NCBI GenBank assembly: GCA_963730165.1
Contig: CAVSQS010000001.1
Span: 186,001 to 250,000 of the forward strand
Source: DASSQJ01 sp963730165
GTDB lineage: Bacteria; Actinomycetota; Actinomycetes; Actinomycetales; Dermatophilaceae
Length of the DNA stretch: 64,000 bases
Direction: 5' to 3'
Every line of letters begins with the position of its first letter. Position 1 is the stretch's first letter. The notes under the pieces are model-generated. The model was not told the DNA's origin. It saw only the letters and a list, made by a program, of their open reading frames with translations, and did not search any database. Made by a program: the position numbers and the translations under genes. Positions 25,761 through 33,953 of this stretch are shown one piece after another.

Positions 25761-26705
25761 TCAGGCGTGGTCGGCCGAGACCTCGTCGAGGGCGTCGACG
25801 ATCTGGTCGGGCAGCTCGAGGTCCTCGGACTGGAGGAGCACGGCGAGCTGCGACGGCGTCCGAGGGCCGATGACGGGCGCGGTGACCCCCGGACGGTCCC
25901 GGACCCAGGCCAGGGCCACGACGGCCGGTGAGACGCCGAGCCCGTCGGCTGCCGTACGCACCGCCTCGACGACCCCACGGGTGTGGTCCCCCACGTGCTT
26001 GCCCGCGAAGCGGGCGAACTCGTCGGAGGCGAGCCGGGAGTCGGCCGCCACCCCGGTGCGGTAGCGGCCGGCGAGCACACCGCGACCGAGCGGGGACCAC
26101 GGCAGCAGGCCGAACCCGAGGGCGGCCGCGGCGTCGGTCACCCCACGTTCCGGCGACCGGACGACGAGGCTGTACTCGACCGAGTCGGCGACCAGGGGGA
26201 CGCCCGCGCGCTCCAGCAGCGACATCGTGCGGGCCACCTGCCAGCCGGTGTGGTTCGAGACGCCGACGTACCGCGCACGGCCGCTCTCGTGCGCCCACAC
26301 GAGGGCGCCGACGGTCTCCTCGACGGGGGTGTCGGGGTCCCACGCGTGGGCGAGCCACACGTCGACGTGGTCGGTGTGCAGCCGCCGCAGGGACGTGTCG
26401 AGCTGGTGCATCATCGCCCGCCGGGAGCAGTCGACGACCCGGTCGCCGCTCTCACGGCTGATGCCCGACTTCGTCACGAGGACGACCTCCTCACGGTCCG
26501 GGCCCTGGAGGAACTCGCCGAGGAGCTCCTCGGCGCGGCCGCCGGCGTATCCGTGCGCCGTGTCGAGCAGGGTCCCACCCGCAGCGCGGAAGGTGGTGAG
26601 GACGTCCCGGGCGTCCTCGGGCTCGGTACGGGTGCCCCACGCCATCGTCCCCAACCCGAGGCGCGAGACGGCGAGACCGGTGGCCCCGAGGCGACGGGTG
26701 AGCAT
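25761..26705 (-). CDS. Aldo/keto reductase
   Basis: NADPH-dependent oxidoreductase of 314 residues with the (beta/alpha)8 fold. Catalytic residues are visible: Asp and Tyr in LLDTAHGYAGG near 46-56, Lys in VLVTKSGI near 77, and His in VWLAHAWDPDTP near 113. The cofactor region is YVGVSNHTGWQ and the C-terminal VIGPRTPSQLAVLL. Physiological substrate unknown; the sequence is of the YghZ/AKR-general type. Its ATG at 26705 follows a minus-strand TAGGGT (26713-26718) by 7 nt. Divergent from the LLM oxidoreductase gene, another redox enzyme. Confidence 0.93.
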   Translation of the reverse strand: MLTRRLGATGLAVSRLGLGTMAWGTRTEPEDARDVLTTFRAAGGTLLDTAHGYAGGRAEELLGEFLQGPDREEVVLVTKSGISRESGDRVVDCSRRAMMHQLDTSLRRLHTDHVDVWLAHAWDPDTPVEETVGALVWAHESGRARYVGVSNHTGWQVARTMSLLERAGVPLVADSVEYSLVVRSPERGVTDAAAALGFGLLPWSPLGRGVLAGRYRTGVAADSRLASDEFARFAGKHVGDHTRGVVEAVRTAADGLGVSPAVVALAWVRDRPGVTAPVIGPRTPSQLAVLLQSEDLELPDQIVDALDEVSADHA

Positions 26706-26712
26706 GTCGGCG

Positions 26713-26739
26713 ACCCTACCGGCGGTGCGGGGCTACGCT
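26713..26739. promoter_or_regulatory. Divergent leaderless promoters, aldo/keto reductase / LLM oxidoreductase
   Basis: Minus strand: TAGGGT at 26713-26718, 7 nt from ATG 26705. Plus strand: TACGCT at 26734-26739, 8 nt from ATG 26748. Confidence 0.55.
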
Positions 26740-26747
26740 CGGGAGGC

Positions 26748-27794
26748 ATGCGGCTCGCACTCATCGGTGGCTACGCGGGCCTCGGGCTCGACGAGAGCCT
26801 CGTGACCCTGACCAGGGAGGCCGAGCGCCTCGGCTACGCGTCGGTCTGGGTCGCCGAGGCCTACGGGTCCGACGCGCCCACCGTGCTGGGCTGGCTCGCC
26901 GCCCAGACCGAGCACATCGGGCTTGGGTCCGGGGTCATGCAGATCCCGGCCCGGACGCCGGCGATGACGGCGATGACAGCCGCGACCCTCGACACGCTCT
27001 CCGGCGGACGATTCCTCCTCGGCCTCGGCGTCTCCGGCCCGCAGGTCAGCGAGGGCTGGCACGGGGTCCGGTTCGGCTCGCCCCTCGGACGAACGCGCGA
27101 GTACGTCGAGATCGTGCGCACGGCCCTGGCGCGGAAGCCGGTCGAGTACGAGGGCGAGCACTTCACCCTGCCCCTGCCCGACGGCCCCGGCAAGGCGCTG
27201 CGGCTCACGCTGCACCCGCCGCGACCGGACCTGCCGATCTACCTCGCCGCCGTCGGGCCGCGCAACCTGCGCCTGGCGGGCGAGGTGGCCGACGGCTGGC
27301 TGGCGATCTTCCTCTCACCCGAGCACAGCTCCGACCAGTTCGCCTCGATCCGTGAGGCCCGGACCGCCTCGGGCCGGGGGAGCACCGAGGACCCGATGGC
27401 CGGCTTCGACGTCGTCGCCACCGTTCCGGTCGTCGTCGCCGACGACCTCGAGGCGGCCCGGGCGGCCGTCGCCCCGTACACGGCTCTCTACATCGGCGGG
27501 ATGGGCAGCCGGGAGCAGAACTTCTACAACCGGCTGGCCCGCCGGATGGGCTTCGATGACGCCGCGCAGCGCATCCAGGACCTCTACCTCGCCGGGCGCC
27601 CCCGCGACGCGGCGGACGCCGTGCCCCTCGAGCTCGCCGACGCCACGGCCCTGCTGGGCCCGCCGGCCCGGATCGCCGAACGCGCCCGACGCTACGCCGA
27701 GGCCGGGGTGACGACCCTGGGCGTCGCCCCGTACGCGCGGACCACCGAGGACCGACTCGCCATCCTGCGACTCATGGCCGAGGCGGTGGCCTGA
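26748..27794 (+). CDS. LLM class F420-dependent oxidoreductase
   Basis: Luciferase-like monooxygenase-fold protein of 348 residues, of the group that uses coenzyme F420 rather than FMN in actinobacteria. Diagnostic stretches are LGYASVWVAEAYGSDAPTVL near 29-48, GLGSGVMQIPARTPAMTAMT near 60-79, GGRFLLGLGVSGPQVSEGWH near 86-105, and PIYLAAVGPRNLRLAGEVAD near 162-181. Substrate unknown. F420 use is inferred from family resemblance; no F420 biosynthesis gene lies in the window. Its start is fixed by TACGCT 8 nt upstream. Confidence 0.9.
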   Translation: MRLALIGGYAGLGLDESLVTLTREAERLGYASVWVAEAYGSDAPTVLGWLAAQTEHIGLGSGVMQIPARTPAMTAMTAATLDTLSGGRFLLGLGVSGPQVSEGWHGVRFGSPLGRTREYVEIVRTALARKPVEYEGEHFTLPLPDGPGKALRLTLHPPRPDLPIYLAAVGPRNLRLAGEVADGWLAIFLSPEHSSDQFASIREARTASGRGSTEDPMAGFDVVATVPVVVADDLEAARAAVAPYTALYIGGMGSREQNFYNRLARRMGFDDAAQRIQDLYLAGRPRDAADAVPLELADATALLGPPARIAERARRYAEAGVTTLGVAPYARTTEDRLAILRLMAEAVA

Positions 27795-27811
27795 CCCGGG
27801 GGGCTCGGCCC

Positions 27812-27817
27812 TAGGCT
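27812..27817 (+). promoter_or_regulatory. uppP: -10 box, leaderless, uppP
   Basis: TAGGCT ending 8 nt before GTG 27826. Confidence 0.5.
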
Positions 27818-27825
27818 GTCGACCC

Positions 27826-28689
27826 GTGCCCGTCGAACTGAGCTACCTGCAGGCCGTCGTCCTCGGGGTCGTGGAGGGACTCACCGAGTTCCTGCCCATC
27901 TCCTCGACCGGCCACCTGACGATCACCGAGCACCTCCTCGGGCTCCCGGTCGACGCGCCCGCGGTCACCGCGTACACGGCGATCATCCAGATCGGTGCCA
28001 TCGTCGCGACGTTCCTCTACTTCGCGCGCAAGATCGCCGCCCTCTTCATGGCCTGGGTCCGGGGTCTCGGGTCCGCGCCGGCACGCGAGGACCGTGACTA
28101 CCGGCTGGCCTGGGCGGTCATCATCGGCTCGATCCCGGTCGGGATCGTCGGGTTCCTCGCCAAGGACGTGATCGCCGGGCCGCTGCGCAGCCTCTGGGTG
28201 GTGGCCGCGGGCCTGATCGTGTGGAGCGGCGTGATCTGGTGGGCCGAACGGCGCCACGACGTCCTCGAGGCGGAGGGCCGACAGCGTGGGGAGGCCGGCG
28301 TCACCCTCGTGGACGGCCTCGTCATCGGCCTGGTCCAGTGCTTCTCGCTCATCCCGGGTGTCTCCCGGTCGGGGGCGACCATCTCGGCAGGGCTCGTCCG
28401 CGGCATCAACCGGGTCACGGCGACCGAGCTGTCGTTCTTCATGGCGATCCCCGCGTTGACCGCCGCGGGCCTCTTCGAGCTCGTCGACGCCTGGCCGGAC
28501 CTGAAGACGCTCGGGTTCGGGCAGATGCTCGTCGGGATCGTCGTCGCGTTCGTCACCGCGTACGCCTCGATCGCCTGGCTGCTGCGCTTCGTCGCCACCA
28601 ACTCCCTGCGCCCCTTCGTCTGGTACCGACTCGCGCTCGGCGGCGTCCTCGTCGTCGCGCTCGCCACCGGCGTCATGGCCGCGACCTGA
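27826..28689 (+). CDS. uppP: Undecaprenyl-diphosphatase UppP (BacA)
   Basis: Integral membrane phosphatase of 287 residues recycling undecaprenyl pyrophosphate to the monophosphate carrier for cell-wall synthesis; overproduction gives bacitracin resistance in this family. The active-site motif EGLTEFLPISSTGHL lies at residues 17-31 and the second motif PGVSRSGATISAGL near 178, where the Arg contacts phosphate. About eight hydrophobic segments are visible. Length is normal. It converges on the CorA-type gene with an 8-nt gap. Confidence 0.96.
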   Translation: MPVELSYLQAVVLGVVEGLTEFLPISSTGHLTITEHLLGLPVDAPAVTAYTAIIQIGAIVATFLYFARKIAALFMAWVRGLGSAPAREDRDYRLAWAVIIGSIPVGIVGFLAKDVIAGPLRSLWVVAAGLIVWSGVIWWAERRHDVLEAEGRQRGEAGVTLVDGLVIGLVQCFSLIPGVSRSGATISAGLVRGINRVTATELSFFMAIPALTAAGLFELVDAWPDLKTLGFGQMLVGIVVAFVTAYASIAWLLRFVATNSLRPFVWYRLALGGVLVVALATGVMAAT

Positions 28690-28697
28690 CCGCAGCC

Positions 28698-29675
28698 CTA
28701 GAGCCAGCCGGAGCGCTTGAACGCCGCGAAGAGCCCGAGGCAGCCGGTACCGACGAGCGCGAGCACGCCGAAGTAGCCGAAGTGCCAGCGCAGCTCGGGC
28801 ATGTAGTCGAAGTTCATCCCGTAGATGCCCGCGACCATCGTCGGCAGGGCCGCGATGGCGACCCACGCCGAGATCTTCCGCATGTCGTTGTTCTGCTGCA
28901 CCGAGATCTGCGCGAGGTGCGCGCCGAGCATGTCGGTGAGCAGGCGGTCGTAGGACTCGACGTGGTCGATGACGTTGTGCAGGTGGTCGGAGACGTCCCG
29001 CAGGAGCAGTCGCAGCTCGGCCTCGTCGACCGGACTCTTCGGCGAGGTGTGGAGCAGCTGGAGCGGTGCGGACAGCGGGAACGCGGCACGGCGGAACTCC
29101 AGGACCTCGCGCTTGAGCCGGTAGATGCTGCCGCCGTCCATCGGGCGACCGGAGAACACCTCGGCCTCGATCTGCTCGAGGTCGACCGCGATCTCCTCGT
29201 CGATCGAGGTGTAGCTGTCGACGACGCTGTCGACGACGGCGTGGAGCACGGCCATCGGCCCGTGCCGGAGGCTCTCGGGCATGCTCTCGAGGTGGGCGCG
29301 GATGTCGGTGAGCGGGTTGACGTCGCCGCGGCGGACGGTGACGACGAACCGGTCGCCCACGAAGACCATGAGCTCGCCGGTCTCGATGTCAGAGGTGCGG
29401 TCGATGTACCGGAGCGGCTTGAGGACGACGAAGACGGTGTCGTCGTAGAGCTCGACCTTCGCCCGTTGCCGACCCTGCACGGCGTCCTCGACGGCGAGCG
29501 GGTGCAGCTCGAGCTCGCTGTTGACCTCGTCGAACTCCTCCTGCGTCGGGTCCTTGAGCCCAATCCAGAGGAAGGCGCCGTCCGGGCCCCGCTCGCGCAG
29601 GTCGGCCAGCTCGTCGCTGAGGTCGCCGCACGGGCTGCGACGCCCGTCGACGTAGATGGCGCGGTCGACGATCAC
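28698..29675 (-). CDS. CorA family magnesium/cobalt transporter
   Basis: Membrane protein of 325 residues. A long cytoplasmic alpha/beta and helical domain (about 1-260) precedes two C-terminal transmembrane helices. The pore signature is GIYGMNF near the end of the first helix (about 276-282), followed by the periplasmic loop DYMPELRW and the second helix. The CorA stalk region KREVLEFRRAAFPL is present. The GTG at 29675 is preferred to an upstream start because IVDRAIYVDG is the typical N-terminus and a weak CACAAT box lies 6 nt before it. The gene is divergent from the histidine phosphatase gene. Confidence 0.93.
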   Translation of the reverse strand: MIVDRAIYVDGRRSPCGDLSDELADLRERGPDGAFLWIGLKDPTQEEFDEVNSELELHPLAVEDAVQGRQRAKVELYDDTVFVVLKPLRYIDRTSDIETGELMVFVGDRFVVTVRRGDVNPLTDIRAHLESMPESLRHGPMAVLHAVVDSVVDSYTSIDEEIAVDLEQIEAEVFSGRPMDGGSIYRLKREVLEFRRAAFPLSAPLQLLHTSPKSPVDEAELRLLLRDVSDHLHNVIDHVESYDRLLTDMLGAHLAQISVQQNNDMRKISAWVAIAALPTMVAGIYGMNFDYMPELRWHFGYFGVLALVGTGCLGLFAAFKRSGWL

Positions 29676-29702
29676 CGGGCCATTGTGCGCGCGTGCGCCG
29701 CC

Positions 29703-29708
29703 TAGAGT
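29703..29708 (+). promoter_or_regulatory. -10 box, leaderless, histidine phosphatase
   Basis: TAGAGT ending 7 nt before GTG 29716. Confidence 0.5.
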
Positions 29709-29715
29709 GAGCGAC

Positions 29716-30408
29716 GTGGCCATCGTCCTGCTCGTCCGTCACGGTCACTCGACCGCCAACGCCGACGGCGTGCTCGCCGGCTGGACCGCCGGCGTCGGCC
29801 TCACCGAGACCGGGAGGGAGCAGGCCCGGCGCGTGGGTGAGCGCCTCGCGCCCGTCGGCGTCGCGAGGGTCGTGACGAGCCCGCTGCAACGGTGCGTCGA
29901 GACGGCCGCCCTCGCCCTGCCGGCCCTCGCCGGGCGGACCGACGAACGGCTGGGCGAGTGCCACTACGGAGGGTGGACCGGGCGGCGGCTCGCCGACGCC
30001 GCGACCGAGGACCTCTGGCGGACCGTCCAGGACGACCCGGCTGCCGCGACCTTCCCCGAGCACGACGACTACCGTGCCGAGTCGCTCGCCGCCATGGCCG
30101 CCCGGGTCATCGGCGGGCTGCGCGCGCTCGACGCCGAGGTCGAGGCCGAGCACGGCCGGACCGCCGTCTGGGTCGCGGTGAGCCACGGGGACCCGATCAA
30201 GGCGGTCGTCGCCGAGGCGGTCGGCGCGGGCATCGGCGGTCTCCAGCGGGTCCGGGTGGACCCGGGTTCGGTCACGGCGGTCCACGTCGCCGAGCACCGC
30301 ATGGTCCTGCTCGCCAGCAACACGACCGCCGGCGACCTCGCACCACTCGTCAGCGTCCCCGTGGGGCACGACGCGGGCGACTCCACGGTCGGCGGGGGAG
30401 CGGGCTGA
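29716..30408 (+). CDS. Histidine phosphatase family protein (MSMEG_4193 type)
   Basis: Phosphoglycerate-mutase-fold phosphatase of 230 residues. The catalytic motif LLVRHGHSTAN is at residues 5-15 (His9 nucleophile, with Arg8). The second conserved Arg is in VVTSPLQRCVETA near 52-64, the acidic catalyst is in ERLGECHYGGWTG near 77-89, and the second His is in VAVSHGDPIKAV near 154-165. It heads a conserved actinobacterial cluster (phosphatase, DUF3090, SCO1664-type protein, MshC). A role in mycothiol synthesis, for example the still missing MshA2 dephosphorylation step, is an attractive inference but not shown. The tail is low-complexity Gly/Ser. Confidence 0.9.
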   Translation: MAIVLLVRHGHSTANADGVLAGWTAGVGLTETGREQARRVGERLAPVGVARVVTSPLQRCVETAALALPALAGRTDERLGECHYGGWTGRRLADAATEDLWRTVQDDPAAATFPEHDDYRAESLAAMAARVIGGLRALDAEVEAEHGRTAVWVAVSHGDPIKAVVAEAVGAGIGGLQRVRVDPGSVTAVHVAEHRMVLLASNTTAGDLAPLVSVPVGHDAGDSTVGGGAG

Positions 30409-30431
30409 CCCGCCCGTGCGCCGAATCGTCC

Positions 30432-30437
30432 TAGGGT
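30432..30437 (+). promoter_or_regulatory. -10 box, leaderless, DUF3090 gene
   Basis: TAGGGT ending 7 nt before ATG 30445. Confidence 0.5.
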
Positions 30438-30444
30438 GGTGAGC

Positions 30445-30954
30445 ATGCCAGGCACCGTCTTCGACCCGCCGGAGCGATTCGTCGCGGGCACCGTCGGCCC
30501 GCCCGGGGCCCGGACGTTCTTCCTCCAGGCCCGGGGCGAGGGGCGCCTCGTCACCGTCTCGCTCGAGAAGGTCCAGGTCAGCGTGCTGGCGGAGCGGGTC
30601 GACGAGCTGCTCGACACGCACGCGGAAGGCACGGCCACCGAGCCGCTCGGCGAAGGCGACACCAGCCCGTTGGAGACCCCGATCGAGGACGAGTTCCGTG
30701 TCGACACGTTGAGCCTGGCCTGGGACCCCGAGCGCCGGGTCGTCGTCATCGAGTGCCACGACCAGGATCCCGACGAGGTGGGTGACGGCCCGCTGTCGAC
30801 ACTGCGGGTGGTCCTCACCCCGGAGATGGCCCGGGCGTTCGTGCGCCGGTGCACCAAGGTCGTCTCCGCGGGCCGTCCGTCCTGTCCCTTCTGCGGTCAA
30901 CCCCTCGACCCCACCGGCCACATCTGTCCTCGTGCCAACGGGTACCGACGCTGA
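30445..30954 (+). CDS. DUF3090 family protein
   Basis: Protein of 169 residues of the DUF3090 (YjbI-unrelated, actinobacterial) family. Conserved features are the N-terminal FDPPERFVAGTVGPPGARTFF at about 5-25 (used here as a landmark), EKVQVSVLAERVDELL, and LTPEMARAFVRRC near 125-137. The C-terminus ends in a zinc-ribbon-like CPFCGQPLDPTGHICPR with three cysteines and a histidine, so it may bind zinc. Function unknown. The SCO1664-type gene begins 23 bp before its stop, so the two are tightly coupled and are presumably used together. Confidence 0.88.
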   Translation: MPGTVFDPPERFVAGTVGPPGARTFFLQARGEGRLVTVSLEKVQVSVLAERVDELLDTHAEGTATEPLGEGDTSPLETPIEDEFRVDTLSLAWDPERRVVVIECHDQDPDEVGDGPLSTLRVVLTPEMARAFVRRCTKVVSAGRPSCPFCGQPLDPTGHICPRANGYRR

Positions 30955-31732
30955 GCTCGTCGAGCTGCTGGCCCGGGGGGAGCTGTCACCCCTCGGGCGC
31001 ATCGCCGACTCCTCGAACGGTGCCCTCCTGTGCCTCGTCGGCGACCCTGCCGACGAGATCCTCGCGATCTGCAAGCCGGAGGCCAGCGAGCGGCCGCTGT
31101 GGGACTACCCCGACGGCACGCTCGTCGGGCGGGAGCGGGCCGCCTGGCTCGTCAGCGAGGCAGGCGGCTTCGGCGTCGTCCCGCCGACCGTCCTGCGCGA
31201 CGGCCCACTGGGGCCCGGGTCCGTCCAGCTGTGGGTCGGACCGCTCGAGGGGGACCCCGACCCGGTCGTCGACGTGTGCGCACCGGGCGCCGTCCCCGAG
31301 GGCTGGGTGACCGTGCTCGCGGGCGAGGACCCGATGGGCCGACGGGTCGTCGTCGCCCACAGCGCGGAGCCGGCGGTCCGGACCGTGGCGGTGCTGGATG
31401 CCGCGCTCAACAACTCCGACCGCAAGGGGGGCCACCTGATCCGCGACGGCGCCGCCGTGCGGGGCTGCGACCACGGGGTCAGCCTCGGGGTCGAGCCCAA
31501 GCTGCGCACGGTGCTCTGGGGGTGGGCCGGCGAGGTCCTCGCACCGGCTGACGTGGAGCGGCTCGAGCGGCTGCGTGCCGCCCTCGTCGGCGGGCTGGCC
31601 GAGGCCCTCGGCCCGCTGCTCACCCGCGCCGAGGTCGACGCCCTCGGCGCCCGGGTCGAGCGGCTGCTGCAGCGCCGGACCCACCCGGAACCGCAGCCGG
31701 GGTGGCCCGCCATCCCGTGGCCCGCCCTGTGA
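30932..31732 (+). CDS. SCO1664 family protein (PI3/PI4-kinase-like fold)
   Basis: Protein of 266 residues of the actinobacterial SCO1664 family. Short motifs recall the PI3/4-kinase and HipA fold: a Lys in ILAICKPEASERPLWDYPDG near 42-61, a catalytic-loop-like DAALNNSDRKGGHLI near 155-169 with Asn, Asp, Arg, and a metal-site-like RGCDHGVSLG near 179-188. It may therefore phosphorylate a small molecule or protein. The GTG start at 30932 lies inside the end of the DUF3090 gene. Its place before mshC is conserved, but no biochemical role is established as far as I know. Confidence 0.85.
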   Translation: MPTGTDAELVELLARGELSPLGRIADSSNGALLCLVGDPADEILAICKPEASERPLWDYPDGTLVGRERAAWLVSEAGGFGVVPPTVLRDGPLGPGSVQLWVGPLEGDPDPVVDVCAPGAVPEGWVTVLAGEDPMGRRVVVAHSAEPAVRTVAVLDAALNNSDRKGGHLIRDGAAVRGCDHGVSLGVEPKLRTVLWGWAGEVLAPADVERLERLRAALVGGLAEALGPLLTRAEVDALGARVERLLQRRTHPEPQPGWPAIPWPAL

Positions 31733-31768
31733 CCGGACCTGCTCGGTTCGCCCCCGGGGTCGGCCCCG

Positions 31769-31774
31769 TACGCT
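31769..31774 (+). promoter_or_regulatory. mshC: -10 box, leaderless, mshC
   Basis: TACGCT ending 6 nt before GTG 31781, so mshC has its own start in addition to possible read-through. Confidence 0.5.
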
Positions 31775-31780
31775 TGCCCG

Positions 31781-33034
31781 GTGAAGTCGTGGCCCGCCCC
31801 TGCCCTGCCCGCCGTCCCCGGTCGCGGTGAGCACCTGCGCCTCTACGACACCAGCCGACGAGCGGTCGGTCCGATCGAGGCCGGTCACACCACGCGGATG
31901 TACGTGTGCGGCATCACCCCCTACGACGCGACGCACCTCGGGCACGCGGCCACCTACGTCACCTTCGACCTCGTGGTCCGGGCCATGCTCGACGCCGGGC
32001 ACGAGGTCGAGTACGTGCAGAACGTCACCGACGTCGACGACCCACTGCTCGAGCGGGCGGCCCGTGACGGCCGGGACTGGCGTGAGCTCGCGACGTCCGA
32101 GATCGACCTCTTCCGCGAGGACATGACGGCGCTCGGCGTCATCCCGCCCAGCGAGTTCCTCGGGGTCGTGGAGTCGATGGAGGAGATCACCGACGCGGTG
32201 CGCCGTCTCGTCGAGGGTGGTGCTGCGTACGGCGTTCCGGTGGCGGCGGGCGAGGGGAGCGGCGAGGACGTCTACCTCGACCTCTCGCAGTCGACGACCT
32301 TCGGGGAGGTCTCCGGCTGGAGCCGTGCCGAGATGGAGGCCGTCTTCCCGCGCCGCGGAGGTGACCCCGAGCGTCCCGGGAAGCGCGACCCCCTCGACCC
32401 GCTGCTCTGGCGGGCCGCTCGCGAGGGCGAGCCGTCGTGGGACTGCGAGGTCCTCGGCCGGGGCCGTCCCGGCTGGCACATCGAGTGCACCGCGATCTCC
32501 CTCGCCCATCTCGGCCAGCCCTTCGACATCAAGGGCGGGGGCTCCGACCTCGTCTTCCCCCACCACGAGATGAGCGCGGTCCAGGCCAACGCGTTGACCG
32601 GCGGGGAGGTGTTCGCCCGGCACTACGTGCACCAGGCCATGGTCGGCTTCCAGGGCGAGAAGATGAGCAAGTCCAAGGGCAACCTCGTGCTCGTCTCGGC
32701 ACTGCGGCACCGGGGGGTGGAGCCGATGGCGATCCGGCTGCTCCTGCTCGCCCAGCACTACCGCACCGAGTGGGAGTACACCGAGGAGCTGCTCACCGCC
32801 GCGACGGCCCGGCTGCACCGGTGGCGGGAGGCCTTCTCGGTCAACGGCGGCGCCGAGGCGCAGCCGACGATCGCGGCGGTCCGCTCCGCCGTCGCGGCCG
32901 ACCTCGACACGGCCTCGGCGCTCGCCGCGGTCGACGCGTGGGCCGCGGCCACGCTTGCCGGCAGGGAGGACGAGCCTGCCGCACCCGGCCTGGTCGCTCG
33001 GGCGGTCGACGCGCTGCTCGGCGTCCGGCTCTGA
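31781..33034 (+). CDS. mshC: Cysteine:GlcN-Ins ligase MshC (mycothiol synthesis)
   Basis: Class I cysteinyl-tRNA-synthetase-like ligase of 417 residues joining cysteine to GlcN-inositol, the penultimate step of mycothiol synthesis. The zinc-binding Cys lies in MYVCGITPYDATHLGHA near 41-57, which also contains the HIGH-type motif HLGH. Further ligands are in GWHIECTAIS and VFPHHEMSAVQ. The KMSKS loop is GEKMSKSKGN near 290. Unlike CysRS it is short at the C-terminus, with no anticodon-binding domain, and starts with the MshC-typical SWPAP. It confirms a mycothiol-using actinobacterium. Confidence 0.97.
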   Translation: MKSWPAPALPAVPGRGEHLRLYDTSRRAVGPIEAGHTTRMYVCGITPYDATHLGHAATYVTFDLVVRAMLDAGHEVEYVQNVTDVDDPLLERAARDGRDWRELATSEIDLFREDMTALGVIPPSEFLGVVESMEEITDAVRRLVEGGAAYGVPVAAGEGSGEDVYLDLSQSTTFGEVSGWSRAEMEAVFPRRGGDPERPGKRDPLDPLLWRAAREGEPSWDCEVLGRGRPGWHIECTAISLAHLGQPFDIKGGGSDLVFPHHEMSAVQANALTGGEVFARHYVHQAMVGFQGEKMSKSKGNLVLVSALRHRGVEPMAIRLLLLAQHYRTEWEYTEELLTAATARLHRWREAFSVNGGAEAQPTIAAVRSAVAADLDTASALAAVDAWAAATLAGREDEPAAPGLVARAVDALLGVRL

Positions 33035-33045
33035 GCCGGCCGACC

Positions 33046-33897
33046 TCAGGTCTGGTCGTCGCTGCCGCGGCGCCGCAGGTACCGCTCGAACTCCTTGGCG
33101 ATGGCGTCACCGCTCGCCTCGGGGAGCTCGGCGGTGTCCTGGGCCTCCTCGAGGCTCTCGACGTACTCGGCGACCTCGCTGTCCGAGGCCGCCAGCTCGT
33201 CGATACCCCTTTCCCAGGCCCGCGAGTCCTCTTCGAGCTCACCGTGGTCGATGGGGGCGTCGAAGAGGTCCTCGAGCCGGCTGATCAGGGCGAGGGTCGC
33301 CTTGGGCGAGGGTGTGTGGCCCGCGTAGTGGGGGACCGCCGCCCAGCACGAGACCGAGGGGAGCCCGACCTGGTTGGCGGCGTCCGAGACCACGCCGACG
33401 ATCCCGGTCGGCCCCTCGTAGCTGCTCATCTCGAGGTCGAGGCGGTGCCGGGTGTCCTCGTTGTCGGACGTCGCCGTGACGGGGATCGGGCGCGAGTGCG
33501 CGACGTCGGCCATGAGGGCACCGAGCGTGAGGACGAGCGAGACGTCCGACGACTGGGCGAGCTCCATCAGCTCGATGGCGAAGGCGCGCCAGCGGAAGGA
33601 CGGCTCGACGCCCTGCACGAGGACGACGTCGCGGCCCAGCGGGGTGTCCCGGGCCACGAGCACGCGCGTCGTGCGCCAGCTGATCCGACGACGACCGCCC
33701 TCGACGACGACGCGGGGGCGGTTGACCTGGAAGTCGTAGTAGTCCTCCGGGTCGAGCGCGGCGACCACGTCGGCGTCCCAGACCTCCGCGAGGTGCTCGA
33801 CGACGGCACTCGCGGCCTCGCCGGCGTCGTTCCACCCCTCGAAGGCGCAGATCATCACCGGGTCGCGCAGCTCGCCGACATCCTCCAGCTCGATCAC
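33046..33897 (-). CDS. PAC2 family protein
   Basis: Protein of 283 residues of the PAC2 family, named for eukaryotic proteasome assembly chaperones; widespread in actinobacteria, where its role is not settled. Landmarks are MICAFEGWNDAGEAAS near 16-31, EDYYDFQVNRPRV near 52-64, and VSCWAAVPHYAGHTPSP near 177-193. The C-terminus is helical and acidic. The GTG at 33897 is chosen over one further upstream because GAGAGGAG precedes it by 7-8 nt and IELEDV is the family N-terminus. A minus-strand TAGGGT at 33926-33931 would give a leader of about 20 nt. It lies about 7.6 kb from arc, so a proteasome link is only suggestive. Confidence 0.88.
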   Translation of the reverse strand: MIELEDVGELRDPVMICAFEGWNDAGEAASAVVEHLAEVWDADVVAALDPEDYYDFQVNRPRVVVEGGRRRISWRTTRVLVARDTPLGRDVVLVQGVEPSFRWRAFAIELMELAQSSDVSLVLTLGALMADVAHSRPIPVTATSDNEDTRHRLDLEMSSYEGPTGIVGVVSDAANQVGLPSVSCWAAVPHYAGHTPSPKATLALISRLEDLFDAPIDHGELEEDSRAWERGIDELAASDSEVAEYVESLEEAQDTAELPEASGDAIAKEFERYLRRRGSDDQT

Positions 33898-33925
33898 GGA
33901 GGCACTCCTCTCGGTACGGGACTCC

Positions 33926-33945
33926 ACCCTACGGCTCGATAGGCT
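33926..33945. promoter_or_regulatory. Divergent promoters, PAC2 / HAD phosphatase
   Basis: Minus strand TAGGGT at 33926-33931 (short leader with Shine-Dalgarno before GTG 33897). Plus strand TAGGCT at 33940-33945, 8 nt before ATG 33954 (leaderless). One region thus combines both initiation modes. Confidence 0.5.
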
Positions 33946-33953
33946 CCCGGCCC

